NCBI GenBank assembly: GCA_000493965.1
Contig: AWNV01000005.1
Span: 49,641-113,640 of the forward strand
DNA length: 64,000 bases
From: Candidatus Aminicenans sakinawicola JGI OTU-1
GTDB taxonomy: Bacteria; Acidobacteriota; Aminicenantia; Aminicenantales; Aminicenantaceae
Direction: 5' to 3'
The notes below the pieces were generated by a model. That model did not search any database, was not told where the DNA came from, and worked only from the letters and a program-made list of their open reading frames with translations. Position numbers and translations under genes: made by a program. The first letter of the stretch is position 1, and the number at the start of each line of letters is the position of its first letter. Below are positions 53,141 to 63,787 of the stretch, piece after piece.

Positions 53141-55137
53141 CCCAGTAGGGAATTTCAGCATCGCCAAAATGTTTATTGAACTGATACTCCATATGGAATC
53201 CGAGTGAATGGTTCTTAATAATTGGCTTGAATAAAGACCACTCAAAACGGGGCTTAATCAAGTCAACATCCCCTCCAAGAATCCCTCCGGCAAACTTGCA
53301 TGAGACCAAATACAAAGAGCCTCTGGATGGTGTTAAAGGGCTGTCTACAGTGTTTCGATATAAAGTCGGAGAAATGCTGCTTACATTATACTTTCCAAAG
53401 CCATACATTCCACCGTAATAGTAAGGATTATAGCTACCACCATAACCCCCAGATCCTCCATAATAATCATAATAACCAAGATATTCTTCTTCTGAAGGTT
53501 CAGTAAGGGTCATTAATTGGTAGTTATAAGAAAGACTTCCTCTCCAGTATCCCTTAATTCTGGATCCGACATGAAAGTCAACCCCCTTTGATTTCTGGTC
53601 ATACAGGCCGGGATAAATATTAAAACGGTTAAAAATAGTAAAACCGAGACTTATTGGCAGATCAAGAAAGTAAGGTTCAGTAAACCCAAACGAATAGTTC
53701 TTCATTCTTTTTCCATACTGAAGTGTAAGGTCTAATTTTTCTCCCGCTCCTAAAAAATTAACAGTACCGTAACTTAAAGCTACAAAAGTTCCCTGATAAC
53801 CACTATATCCTGCAGTAAACTGAATATTATTTCTTTGAAGTTCACTCACTCTAATATTAACATCCATCTGGGTGGGGTCCTCAGGATTCTGTTTCCACTC
53901 CGGTTCTTTATCAATCTCAACCAATCCAAGCTGCTTCATCCTCAAGAGGCTGTCTTTAAACAAGGCAAGACTAAATCTGGCCCCTTCTCTTATAAGCATT
54001 TCGCGTCTGATAACCTTGTCTTTTGTATATATATTTCCCTCAAATTCAAGCCTATTAAGATATACAATCTCGCCTTCATAAATATTAAATGTTACATTGA
54101 CACGCTTTCTCTTAGGGTCAAGATTTTCTACTGGCATTACCTGGGAATATAGATAGCCGAAATTCCTGTATAGCTCTGAAATGTCTTCAACCGCTTTTTC
54201 TCTTACTTTAGTATTGTAAACATCACCTTTATTGTAGTGAACAAGCGAGATTAAGTATTTCGAGTTGAAGATTTTATTTCCCTCAACATTAATATCCCCA
54301 ACAAAGTAACGATATCCAGCATTGACTGGTATTACGATCCTTTTCATCTGTTGCTTCCGGAAAAAAATAGATTTCTTTGTAAGGTTTTCTATCCTGGGCT
54401 CACCAATCACAGCCTCCATATATCCAAACTCTTGATATTTCTTCCTTAAATTTTCTAAATCTTCGCTGAGTTTATTTTGCTTAAACGAATCCTTCCCTAA
54501 TACCCACGAAATAACACCATGTTCTTTGTTTTCTTTTATTGAGCTTCTTAGAATACTATCCCTCAACTTGACCTTCCCTTCAAAGACAATCTCACCCACT
54601 CTGACTTTCGGCCCCTCATTAATATGAAATACAACTCCTATTTCATTCTTCCCACTCTTATTTAGTTCAGTTTTTACCTGCCCAGCAGTAAGGCCTTTTT
54701 CTACCAGCAATTCCTTGATCGTTTCCTCTATTCTTTGGATTTTAGATGGACTGTAGTAAGAATAAGGGAGTATGTATTCGTTTTCCTCCTTTAACTTCTT
54801 AACTATGTCATCTTCTTTTAATTTTTTCCCTGTCTTATAGACAATATCTTTGATAATAGGATTCTCTTCTACGATTATTTTTACAATCTTTCCTTTTTTT
54901 CCTTCTTTTTCCTCTATTTTGATATTAGAAAAAAAATCCTGTTGACCATAAAATTTTAAAATCTCTTCTCAGCAACTCCTCATTGTAGTAGTCTCCTTCT
55001 CTTGAAGAAAGATAATAAAGCATTGTATCCCGCGTCACATGGTCATTTCCCTCAATTTCTATCTTCTCCACGATTTCCTGGCCAGAAAGAAAAAGAGGCA
55101 AACAGATAAAAATTAATGCAAATATAAAATTCTTCAT
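53040..55137 (-). pseudogene. bamA: Outer-membrane assembly protein BamA: frameshifted and truncated
   Basis: Start ATG 55137 (upstream AAGGAAG), signal peptide MKNFIFALIFICLPLFLSG, then POTRA 1. In a run of eight T's (minus strand, about 54930-54937) the frame breaks: GFFF-stop instead of GFFSNIKIEEKEG. With seven T's the frame continues through 54710 to POTRA domains 2-5 (VNAGYRYFVGDINVEGN, FNIYEGEIVYLNRLEFEGN and others) and the barrel (EPYFLDLPISLGFTIFN). The barrel ends abruptly at DAEIPYWER, where relatives continue with the GGERSIRGY segment and about 200 more residues; an element cassette takes over. BamA folds outer-membrane proteins and is normally essential. The neighbours lolD, lolC and lysS match the usual locus, so this is the standard copy, damaged twice. 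Confidence 0.85.
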
Positions 55138-55245
55138 TTTCTTCTTCCTTATACCATAATAACCACTATTTTTCAAAATAATGAACTCTGTCATTATTTT
55201 CTTTTATGCCGTTATTTAGCTGTTTCATATTATCTGTACTTTTAA

Positions 55246-55256
55246 AATAATTCAGG
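55246..55256 (+). repeat. Solo AATAATTCAGG box between lolD and bamA
   Basis: Located in the 158-base gap of the minus-strand operon. Confidence 0.5.
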
Positions 55257-55295
55257 CTAAATAATGAATATTACTTCTTTACATTATTTTTAACT

Positions 55296-55982
55296 TCACA
55301 GCCAGGATAAAAGTTCCATTCTTCCGTTTTCCATAAGATAGGTTCTATGGCAGAATCTAGCAACTTTCTCGTTATGGGTAACAATTATAGAGGATAAACC
55401 TTTCTTCTGGTGAAGGTTCTGAATAAGCTCTAAAATTTTCTTCCCTGTTTTCCAGTCAAGATTTCCTGTTGGCTCATCTGCCAGTAACAATTTCGGTTCA
55501 TTGACCAGGGCTCTGGCAATAGCCACACGCTGCTGCTCTCCACCGGAAAGCTGGCATGGTCTGATCAGCATTTTTTCCTCTAAAGAAACCTCCCTGAGAA
55601 CCTCAGCGGATTTCTTCTGAGCTTCTTTGCCTTCAATTCCTCTAATCAGAAGGGGAAATTTTACATTTTCTAACGTTGTAAACTCAGGCAAAAGATGATA
55701 AAACTGAAAAATAAAGCCAATTTTCATGTTCCTCATTTCAGCTTTTTCTTTTTCACTTCCTTCGAGAATATTTTTTTCCTCTAGAAAAATTCGACCCCCA
55801 GTCGGCCTGTCAAGGGATCCAAATAAGTTAAGGAGCGTTGTCTTCCCGACTCCTGAAACGCCCATGATCGCAACAAGATCGCCTCTCTCCAATTCAAAGT
55901 TTAATCCGTCAAATACACGCAAAGTCCCCTCTGGCAAAGGATAATCTTTGCATAGATTTTCAGCTCTTAATATACTACTCAT
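55296..55982 (-). CDS. lolD: Lipoprotein-releasing ABC transporter ATPase
   Basis: 228 residues. Walker [10 protein letters not shown] (41-49), signature LSGGEQQR, Walker [13 protein letters not shown] and the His switch IIVTHNE are all intact. LolD energises extraction of lipoproteins from the inner membrane. It overlaps the end of lolC by eight bases. With lolC frameshifted, its partner may be missing. Confidence 0.92.
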   Translation of the reverse strand: MSSILRAENLCKDYPLPEGTLRVFDGLNFELERGDLVAIMGVSGVGKTTLLNLFGSLDRPTGGRIFLEEKNILEGSEKEKAEMRNMKIGFIFQFYHLLPEFTTLENVKFPLLIRGIEGKEAQKKSAEVLREVSLEEKMLIRPCQLSGGEQQRVAIARALVNEPKLLLADEPTGNLDWKTGKKILELIQNLHQKKGLSSIIVTHNEKVARFCHRTYLMENGRMELLSWL

Positions 55983-57332
55983 ACTTTAATGCCTTTACAG
56001 GGTCTATCCTCGATGCTCTCTGGGAAGGAAAGAGAGTTGAAAAAAAACTAATCAAAAGGGACACTCCTATTATTATTGACAAATCCAAAAGTTTAATATG
56101 AAAAGGAACAAAGGCAATCTGATAAATATCCACAGGAACTTTAATAATCTCAAATGTATTTGCCAGCCAACACCAAATCAAGCCTAAGGCACTGCCTACA
56201 GCTGTCCCAATCAACCCTATCATGGCGCCCTGAAGGAAAAATATCTTCCTTATACTCTGAGATGTTGCTCCCATGGCAATAAGAATACCTATGTCTTTTG
56301 TCTTTTCCATTACCATTAAAATGAGTGTCGCAATAATATTCAAGGCCGCGACAAGTATAATAAGAGTGATGGTGAAAAACATAAGTTTTTTCTCAAGTTT
56401 CAAAGCTGAGAAAAGGGATTTGTTCAATTCCATCCAGGTTGTAGTATAAGTTTCTGGCGGCAAAACTTCCCTGATCCTGACACTAATTTCTGGCGCTTTA
56501 AAAATATCAAACCTTGTAGTATAAGTTTCTGAAGTTTCAAAGCTGAGAAAAGGGATTTGTTCAATTCCATCCAGGTTGTAGTATAAGTTTCTGGCGGCAA
56601 AACTTCCCTGATCCTGACACTAATTTCTGGCGCTTTAAAAATATCTTCAATATTTACATGGATCATACTTACTCTATTATCGAGTCCAAACAAACCCTGT
56701 GCTGCTTCTAAAGAGATCAAGGCTGTAGATGAGTCAAATTCATATAGCCCGGAATGAAAAATCCCTGCCACCATGAATTTTTTCCTTTTAGGAATAAGCC
56801 CCACAGGAGATAACCGAGAAGAAGAAGTCAACACAGTCACCAAATCCCCAATTCCCGCTCCCAAAGCAACAGCTATATTGCGGCCAAGAAGAATCCCCTC
56901 TCTTTTAGTATCTGTCAAAGGTATATGTCCCTGTTCTAATTCTTTAAGCCAGGGTGACGACTCTTTTTCCAGGTCAAAAACAATTCCTCTAAGTATTGCT
57001 CCGGAATTCTTATATGGGCCACTCAGAAGGACTGTATCATAAACAACAGGAGTGGCACTCGATACTCCTTTTATTGTTTTTATCCTAGATATAAGTTGAT
57101 CATAATCCTTCAATCCCTCACCTGAAAAATCAGAAACCATTATATGAGAAGTCGAACCAAGAATTTTATCTTGAACATCAGCTTGAAAACCTGTGATCAG
57201 GGCAATGGCAATGACAAGTGCCATTACTCCAATAGTTATTCCTAAAATGGAAATAAAAGTGATAACAGAAATAAAAGCCTGTTTTCTTTTTGCGGTCAGG
57301 TAACGCTTAGCAACAAAAAATTCATAACTCAT
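55975..57332 (-). pseudogene. lolC: Lipoprotein-releasing permease LolC/LolE, frameshifted by tandem duplication
   Basis: The first 270 residues (57332 to about 56510) match LolC/E: MSYEFFVAKRYL, a helix at about 20-45 with SVITFISILGITIGVMALVIA, and a periplasmic domain. After ALKL the frame runs into a duplicated segment and stops at 56424. The end of the protein (ALKLEKKLMFFTITLIILVAALNII, two further helices, KTKDIGILIAMGA and the tail DPVKALKYE) is intact in another frame (55975-56463). Removing 137 bases restores one frame of about 405 residues, the normal size. Usual role: lipoprotein sorting to the outer membrane with LolD. Confidence 0.88.
56395..56645. repeat. Frameshifting tandem duplication inside lolC (137-bp period)
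   Basis: 56395-56508 and 56532-56645 are identical over 114 bases. The 23 bases between them (56509-56531) end in TTGTAGTATAAGTTTCTG, which is itself a copy of 56438-56455 within the unit. The period of 137 is not a multiple of three. This looks like a two-step slippage or template-switch event. Confidence 0.9.
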
Positions 57333-57420
57333 AATTATCGTAAAGACTAAACAGATAAGACTGAAGAGTCAAGAATAAAATATTAAAGGCTACCGACAAT
57401 TTAAAATTTTTATACAGTGA

Positions 57421-58947
57421 TTATTTCGGCCGTAGAAGCGGAAATAGGATGACTTCCCTTATGGATTTCCGGTTGGCAAAAAGCATTACCAAGCGGTCAA
57501 TGCCAATCCCTTCTCCACCTGTTGGAGGAAGCCCATATTCTAGGGCATTTATATAATCCGCATCTATCATATGAGACTCTTCATCCCCCTTTTCCCTCTC
57601 CGCTGCTTGCTGTTTAAACCTTTTCCCCTGCTCTTTGGGATCAGTTAACTCACTGAATGCATTGGCAATCTCCATGCCGCCCATTACAAGTTCAAAGCGT
57701 TCTACTTCCTCTGGGTTCTCTCTCGATGTCTTTGCCAACGGAGAGATTTCCCTCGGGTAATCCATCACAAATGTCGGCTGAATAAGATTATGCTTCACAT
57801 ATTTATCAAAAATAACATCCAAGGCTTTCCCATAAGAAAGAGGCACTTTATTTGATGCAAGGTTTGAAGCAAACTCAATGATTCCCGTTTTATCATCGAA
57901 CTTCCTAGGAGAAAGGCCGCTGTAGTAAACCAATGCCTCAATAAATTTTATCCTTTTCCAAGGTCTTTTCAGAGATATCTTTTCCTCTCCAAATGTTAGT
58001 TCTTCCGTGCCCAAAACAGTTAAACTTAAATAATTGATAAGCTCTTCTGTCAATTCCATCATATCATTATAGTCTTTATATGCCTCATAAAACTCCAGCA
58101 TTGTAAATTCAGGATTGTGCTCAGAAGAGATTCCTTCATTCCTGAAATTTCGATTTATCTCATAGACCTTCTCAAATCCACCAACAGTCAACCTTTTTAA
58201 GTACAGCTCGGGGGCTATTCTTAAATAAAGTTCTATTCCCAATGCATTGTGGAACGTTTTAAAAGGCTTTGCCAAAGCACCTCCAGGAATACTGTGCATC
58301 ATAGGGGTTTCGACTTCAATATATCCCCTTTGATCAAAAAACTTTCTAATGTGTGCGATCAATGTGCTTCTTAACCTAAAAACTTCTCTTTCTTCGGGAT
58401 TTACAATTAAATCAATATGTCTCTTTCTATAACGAAGTTCTATATCCTGCAAGCCATGCCATTTTTCCGGAAGAGGATGAAGACATTTTGCCAAAAATGT
58501 AAACGAATCAGCTAAAACGGTCAGTTCCCCGGTTCTTGTTTTGAATACAATTCCTTTGACAGCAATAATGTCTCCAATATCAATAAGGGAAAATAGAGTG
58601 AAATATTTCTTGCCCACTTTATCTTCACGCAGATATGCTTGAACTTTGGTACGGCTGTCGGCAATGTGAAAAAAGATTGCCCGCCCCATCTTACGAATAG
58701 AAATAATCCTTCCCGGTACAAACACATCTACCTTCTTCTCTTCGAGTTCCTCATTAGAAAATGAAGAAAACCCTGAAACAATATCAAAAACAGAATGCGT
58801 TATTTCTACTCTGTGTGGAAAAAGCTCAATCCCTTCCCTAGAAAGTTTTTCCATTTTATTCTCACGGGCTATTTCCTGATCGCTTTTTTCAGATTTCATC
58901 TCTTCATTTAACGTCATTTTATTAGCAGAATCCTTTTTATCAACCAT
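57421..58947 (-). CDS. lysS: Lysyl-tRNA synthetase, class II
   Basis: 508 residues. N-terminal OB-fold anticodon domain (about 70-170) then the class II core: motif 2 FRNEGISSEHNPEFTMLE and motif 3 GEGIGIDRLVMLF. The charged N-terminal extension (1-35) is not conserved. It charges tRNA-Lys, including the gene at 25.9 kb. Its start overlaps the end of nusB by eight bases. Confidence 0.95.
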   Translation of the reverse strand: MVDKKDSANKMTLNEEMKSEKSDQEIARENKMEKLSREGIELFPHRVEITHSVFDIVSGFSSFSNEELEEKKVDVFVPGRIISIRKMGRAIFFHIADSRTKVQAYLREDKVGKKYFTLFSLIDIGDIIAVKGIVFKTRTGELTVLADSFTFLAKCLHPLPEKWHGLQDIELRYRKRHIDLIVNPEEREVFRLRSTLIAHIRKFFDQRGYIEVETPMMHSIPGGALAKPFKTFHNALGIELYLRIAPELYLKRLTVGGFEKVYEINRNFRNEGISSEHNPEFTMLEFYEAYKDYNDMMELTEELINYLSLTVLGTEELTFGEEKISLKRPWKRIKFIEALVYYSGLSPRKFDDKTGIIEFASNLASNKVPLSYGKALDVIFDKYVKHNLIQPTFVMDYPREISPLAKTSRENPEEVERFELVMGGMEIANAFSELTDPKEQGKRFKQQAAEREKGDEESHMIDADYINALEYGLPPTGGEGIGIDRLVMLFANRKSIREVILFPLLRPK

Positions 58948-59380
58948 TTTTCTCTTCCTTCAAAGATACTTTTATTTTATCTGATTCTTTTCTCAATGCA
59001 TCTAAAATGCCGTTAATAAAAGCAGCAGACTTCTCACTGCTGAATTTCTTAGCTATTTCGATTGCTTCATTAATCACAATAGCCGGTGCAAGATTCTCTC
59101 CAAAAAAAAGTTCAAGAACAGCTATGCGCAAGATATTGCGATCCACCACAGCCATACGGGATACACGCCAATTTTCTGATACAGATTGAATGATGTCATC
59201 GATTTTCTCCCTGTAAGAAATTACACCATTTAACAGCCAGACACTGTATTTCTTTATTTCTTCAGGTACTTTTTTGTTCTTCCAGTATTGTTCCTGTATT
59301 TTTTCAGGCTTTGAGTTATTAAATTCTATCTGAAAAAGAACCTGTAATGTATACTCCCGAGATTTTCTCCTCTTCCCCAT
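58940..59380 (-). CDS. nusB: Transcription antitermination factor NusB
   Basis: 146 residues, all helical. RRKSREYTLQVLFQIEF at the start, then VVDRNILRIAVLELFF, PAIVINEAIEIAKKFSSEKSAAFINGILD. NusB binds boxA RNA with NusE in rRNA antitermination. It follows ribH, the usual order, and overlaps lysS. Confidence 0.94.
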   Translation of the reverse strand: MGKRRKSREYTLQVLFQIEFNNSKPEKIQEQYWKNKKVPEEIKKYSVWLLNGVISYREKIDDIIQSVSENWRVSRMAVVDRNILRIAVLELFFGENLAPAIVINEAIEIAKKFSSEKSAAFINGILDALRKESDKIKVSLKEEKNG

Positions 59381-59414
59381 GTAACTTTAATTATTCAGGG
59401 TAAGTAATTCAGCC

Positions 59415-59885
59415 CTATTTAAGACCAGCTTCCCTGAGCAAGTTCAGTGTCTCAATGAGAGCAAAAACAGCATCATAACCTTTATTTCCTAACTTTGTGC
59501 CGGCTCGTTCTATTCCCTGTTCAATAGTATCAACTGTTAGTATTCCAAAAGATACAGCCACTTCCTCTTCCATAGAGATTTGTGCTAATCCTTTGGTTAC
59601 TTCTGCGCTTAAAAAATCGAAGTGTGGTGTGTCACCTCTGATAAGGGCCCCCAGACAAACAATACCGTCAACTTTTTTTGCCCTGGCAAGCTTTTTCACT
59701 ACTAAAGGAATTTCAAAAGAACCCGGAACCTTATATATAGATATATCCTTGTCTTCGGCACCTAACTTATTGAGTGCATCAATTGCTCCATCTAACAATC
59801 TTTCAGAAATAAATTGATTAAATCGGCTTAAAACGATTCCGATCTTAAAGCCTTTTGCCTGAAGCTTTCCATGATAAATTTCCAT
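59415..59885 (-). CDS. ribH: 6,7-dimethyl-8-ribityllumazine synthase
   Basis: 156 residues from ATG 59885, with GGGAG upstream; a start five codons earlier is less likely. [41 protein letters not shown] and [17 protein letters not shown] are the lumazine synthase signatures, with the catalytic His in TPHFDF. It makes the riboflavin precursor. No other rib genes are nearby. Confidence 0.95.
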   Translation of the reverse strand: MEIYHGKLQAKGFKIGIVLSRFNQFISERLLDGAIDALNKLGAEDKDISIYKVPGSFEIPLVVKKLARAKKVDGIVCLGALIRGDTPHFDFLSAEVTKGLAQISMEEEVAVSFGILTVDTIEQGIERAGTKLGNKGYDAVFALIETLNLLREAGLK

Positions 59886-60037
59886 ATTTCTCTCCCTCAA
59901 TTTTCCTTATAAGTTTGTCTTCACATCCTCACAAAATTGCATTTTTCAGTGTCCGGAATAGAAAAAATGAACCTTTATGCTAATTGGCTCCTCTTACTAT
60001 TCTGACTCTAATATTATAAAAGTTTGAGTAGCAACTC

Positions 60038-61159
60038 TCAAGAAACTCTTTTCTCGAATATTCGGTATTTCTTGTAGACCTTTCCTCCAATAGAAGTGAC
60101 AAACCGATTGACTGCCTCGTTGTCTTCTAATTGCCATGACATCTCACACCACTCATATCCCCTTGCAATCCCATTCTCTGCCAGCTTTGAATAGAGCAGG
60201 TAACTCAGTCCTGTTTGTCGATATTCCTTAATGAGTCCGAAAACTAAGGCACGAACCCCCTTGATTTTTCTTCGGTAAATGAGAAATTTGATGATTGACA
60301 GAGGAGTAAGCCTCCCATTCATTCTTTTTATTACTTCATTGAAATTCGGCAAACCAAAAGCAAAACCCACAGGTTTGCCTTTATCTTCTGCTATTATCAC
60401 AATATTCGGATCAGCCATCAGTTTGAGATTCTTTGTCATATGATCCATCTCTTTATCGGTCCATGGAACAAAACCCCAATTCCTTTCCCATCCATGATTA
60501 TATACATATTTTATCTTTTCAGCCTCGCTTTTAAGGTTTTTCATGTCAACAGTTCTCAAGGTAACAGTGGTTTTTTTCTTGATATCCTCAACAATTGTAT
60601 TGACCTTTTCAGCCGTTTTATGGTCACTTTTCATGAAAAAAGCATACAAGTCCTTTGCCTTCACCAACCCACATTTTTCCATTAATTCCAAATAATATGG
60701 AGGGTTATATGTCATCATAATAACAGGGGGAGAATCAAAACCCTCAAGCAGAAATGCACATTCATCGTTCATGGAAAGATTCATAGGGCCTCTTAGAATC
60801 TCCATCCCTCTTTCCTTCCCCCAATTGGCCACTTCATCCAAGAGGCATTTTGCTGTTTCTAAGTCATTAAAACTCTCATAAAGGCCAAAAAAAACAACTT
60901 TCTCATTATGAAATGAATTGTGATTTTCATCGATTATAGCAGCAATCCTTCCTGTTATTTCACCATCGTTTCGTGCCAAATAAAGCTCTTTATCTGCATG
61001 CTCAAAAAAGGGATTCTTTTTCTTATTAATTCTCTCTTTAAGATCCATGATTAGAGGGGGGACCCAATTTGAATCATCTTTATAAACTTTCCATGGAAAC
61101 AGAATAAATTGTTTTATGTCTTTTTTTGTTTTTACTTTCTCTATCTGAATATCTTTCAC
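60038..61159 (-). CDS. GNAT-superfamily acyltransferase (YghO-like)
   Basis: 373 residues from GTG 61159, which has GGAGGG seven bases upstream; ATG 61213 would place that ribosome site inside the gene. FPWKVYKDDSNWVPPL, NPFFEHADKELYLARNDGEITGRIAAIID, RGPMNLSMNDECAFLLEGFDSPPVIMMTYNPPYY and the C-terminal AcCoA-type domain match the group that includes E. coli YghO. The bacterial ceramide synthase of Caulobacter is also a GNAT-type protein, so acylation of a sphingoid base is a candidate role (inference). Monocistronic, between ribH and the Lon-like gene. Confidence 0.75.
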   Translation of the reverse strand: MKDIQIEKVKTKKDIKQFILFPWKVYKDDSNWVPPLIMDLKERINKKKNPFFEHADKELYLARNDGEITGRIAAIIDENHNSFHNEKVVFFGLYESFNDLETAKCLLDEVANWGKERGMEILRGPMNLSMNDECAFLLEGFDSPPVIMMTYNPPYYLELMEKCGLVKAKDLYAFFMKSDHKTAEKVNTIVEDIKKKTTVTLRTVDMKNLKSEAEKIKYVYNHGWERNWGFVPWTDKEMDHMTKNLKLMADPNIVIIAEDKGKPVGFAFGLPNFNEVIKRMNGRLTPLSIIKFLIYRRKIKGVRALVFGLIKEYRQTGLSYLLYSKLAENGIARGYEWCEMSWQLEDNEAVNRFVTSIGGKVYKKYRIFEKRVS

Positions 61160-61349
61160 TCTTATGCCCTCCAAAATTTTCTTTATTCTATCAGATAAAA
61201 AAATAAAGCTCAAATATTAAACCAGGCAAGAATAGAAAAAAATGATAAAAATTATAAGGACTCTTAACATTAGCTTTCTTGCCAGCCTCAACTTTTTATG
61301 ATAAAAATTAATTATACTAATACTTTGGGAAGCAAAGGAGAATACTAAT

Positions 61350-63779
61350 ATGAGAAAAGCAGATCATTTTAAAGAAATGCCACCGGAGAAACTCACATGG
61401 AAATTAGATATTGAAAAGATCCCCTATGACACTAGCGATAAATGTAAGGTGTGTGAAGGAATCATTGGTCAAGAAGAAGCACTCAAAGCGATCCAGACAG
61501 GATTAGATATCAAGAGCCGTGGGTTTAATATTTTTATTACAGGAATGGTAGGAACAGGACGGACTACTACAATAAAGCAGCTTTTAGAAAAACTCGATAA
61601 GGAAAAAGAAACTCCCGATGATCTTTTATATGTCAACAATTTCAAAACTCCTGATGAACCTACACTTATAACTCTTCCTGCCGGTAAAGGGAAGCTCTTC
61701 AGAGAAGCAATGAGACGTTTAATAGAAATGCTAAAAACTAATATCCCAGAAATGTTAAAGAGTAAGTACTATTCAGAAAAAAGAGATAGTATCATCGAGA
61801 ACCAGGGGAAAAAGCAAAAGGCAATATTTGATAATTTTCAAGAAAAAGTCATAAAAGAAGGATTCTCAGTCATTCAGGTACAGATGGGGCCTTATCTCAA
61901 GCCTGATCTTGTCCCAATAATAAAAGGAAAGCCCACTCCATTTAATAAACTGGAAGCTTTAGTAAGGGAAAAAAAGTTCCCGAAAAAACTTCTGGAAGAA
62001 CTAAAGACGAAATACGACAAACTGGCGGATAAACTCGAAGAAATCTTCAAACAGATAAAAGAGACTGATGAAAAGACTCACCAATTACTGAAACAATGGG
62101 ATGAGGAATCTCTGATCCCTGTAATCCGTGGAGCCATTTCCGACATAAGAGCCAAATTCAAATATCCAAAAATATCCAATTATCTTGATGATGTGGAGAC
62201 AAATCTTTCCAAAAATATCGAGCTTTTCAAAACAGACACAAAGGAAATGATGGAAAAAGTAAGTCTCGATCCATTTCTTGAATATAAGGTTAACCTTCTC
62301 ATCGACAACTCTGATCAAAAGGGTGCTCCAGTTGTAATAGAAACAAATCCAAACTATATCAACCTTTTTGGATCCATCGAGTCAACTATGAATCGTCTCG
62401 GGCTGCTCCAAACAGACTTCACAAAAATAAAGGCCGGCTCTTTCCTCAAAGCCAACGGAGGATATCTGGTCATGAACGCCCTGGATGCTATTACTGAGCA
62501 GGGAGTATGGCAAACTCTTAAAAGGACTTTGAGAAATAAAAGCCTTGAAATTCAAAATTACATGTCAATGTATTTTGTCACAACTAGTCGGCTTAAACCT
62601 CAACCCATCAAAATCAATGTAAAAGTAGTCATAATAGGAGCCGCCTATATTTATAATTATCTATATGTTATGGATGAAGAGTTTAAGAAAATCTTCAAGA
62701 TTAAAGCTGAATTCAATTCAGAAACAAATAAAGATAACAAAACTATCCTCGAATACGTAACCTTCATAAAAAAAATAACCGAGGAAGACAAATTGTATCC
62801 TCTAGACAGAAACGGCATCGTTGCAATTATTGAGTACTGTACAAGGCTTGCAGGAAGACAAAAAAAACTGTCAACACGATTCCATAACATTGCTGACATC
62901 ATTCGAGAAGCCAATTATTGGGCAAATAGAGACAAAAAAAAGCTGATAAGCCGCAAGCATGTGGAAAGAGCCATTGAAGAGAGTTTCGAACGTGTAAGCC
63001 TTATTGAAAATCAAATCCAGGAGATGATCGAAGACGGAAGCATTATGATAGACACAAAAGGCCGTGTCGTAGGACAGGTAAACGGACTTTCTGTTTATTT
63101 TACCGGAGGATTTTCATTCGGAAAGCCCACACGTATCACAGCAACAACAGCAGTTGGACGCGCAGGGGTCATAAACATCGAGAGGGAAGCAGACATGAGC
63201 GGCCGTACACACAACAAAGGAGTTCTTATCCTGGGAGGCTTCCTCAGAGGAAAATATGCCCAAAATAGACCATTTTCTCTTTCCGCAAGCATTGCTTTCG
63301 AACAGTCTTACTCCGGAGTAGATGGAGACAGTGCTTCATCCACAGAGGTCTACGCTATTCTTTCAAGTCTTTCTAAACTGCCTTTGAGACAGGACATTGC
63401 TGTAACAGGATCTCTCAACCAGAAAGGAGAGATTCAGCCTATTGGAGGAGTAAACGAAAAAATTGAAGGGTTTTTTAAAGTATGCAAGGCAAAAGGCCTG
63501 ACAGGAATCCAGGGGGTAATTATTCCTCATCAAAACATCCAGAATCTCATGCTTAAAAAAAATGTAATAAAAGCCGTAGAACAAGGAAAATTCCACATCT
63601 ATCCTGTCAAAACTATTGATGAGGGTATTGAGATTCTAACAGGTACTGAAGCAGGAAAAAGAAAAAAAGACGGAATATTTGAAGAGGGCACGGTAAATTA
63701 CCTTGTTGATGAGGAACTCCAGCGGCTCGCAAAAAGCTGGAAAACTTTTACTTCTTCAAGAGAAAAGGATCAAGAATAA
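61350..63779 (+). CDS. Lon-family ATP-dependent protease (LonB-like, AAA_32)
   Basis: 809 residues with AAGGAG before the ATG. The N-terminal P-loop reads GMVGTGRTT (65-73), with Arg where Lys is usual; this variant occurs in the Lon-like YcbZ-type group. A long helical insert (about 110-320) follows. The proteolytic domain has catalytic Ser661 in VDGDSASSTE and Lys704 in GGVNEKIEGF, 43 residues apart as in E. coli Lon. Role: cytoplasmic protein degradation; ATP dependence is less sure because of the altered P-loop. The TAA stop lies in a GAATAATCTAGG box. Confidence 0.9.
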   Translation: MRKADHFKEMPPEKLTWKLDIEKIPYDTSDKCKVCEGIIGQEEALKAIQTGLDIKSRGFNIFITGMVGTGRTTTIKQLLEKLDKEKETPDDLLYVNNFKTPDEPTLITLPAGKGKLFREAMRRLIEMLKTNIPEMLKSKYYSEKRDSIIENQGKKQKAIFDNFQEKVIKEGFSVIQVQMGPYLKPDLVPIIKGKPTPFNKLEALVREKKFPKKLLEELKTKYDKLADKLEEIFKQIKETDEKTHQLLKQWDEESLIPVIRGAISDIRAKFKYPKISNYLDDVETNLSKNIELFKTDTKEMMEKVSLDPFLEYKVNLLIDNSDQKGAPVVIETNPNYINLFGSIESTMNRLGLLQTDFTKIKAGSFLKANGGYLVMNALDAITEQGVWQTLKRTLRNKSLEIQNYMSMYFVTTSRLKPQPIKINVKVVIIGAAYIYNYLYVMDEEFKKIFKIKAEFNSETNKDNKTILEYVTFIKKITEEDKLYPLDRNGIVAIIEYCTRLAGRQKKLSTRFHNIADIIREANYWANRDKKKLISRKHVERAIEESFERVSLIENQIQEMIEDGSIMIDTKGRVVGQVNGLSVYFTGGFSFGKPTRITATTAVGRAGVINIEREADMSGRTHNKGVLILGGFLRGKYAQNRPFSLSASIAFEQSYSGVDGDSASSTEVYAILSSLSKLPLRQDIAVTGSLNQKGEIQPIGGVNEKIEGFFKVCKAKGLTGIQGVIIPHQNIQNLMLKKNVIKAVEQGKFHIYPVKTIDEGIEILTGTEAGKRKKDGIFEEGTVNYLVDEELQRLAKSWKTFTSSREKDQE

Positions 63780-63785
63780 TCTAGG
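63774..63785 (+). repeat. GAATAATCTAGG box containing the Lon-like stop codon
   Basis: The TAA at 63777-63779 is both the stop of the protease gene and part of the box. Two bases later the left end of element copy B begins. Confidence 0.6.
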
Positions 63786-63787
63786 TT

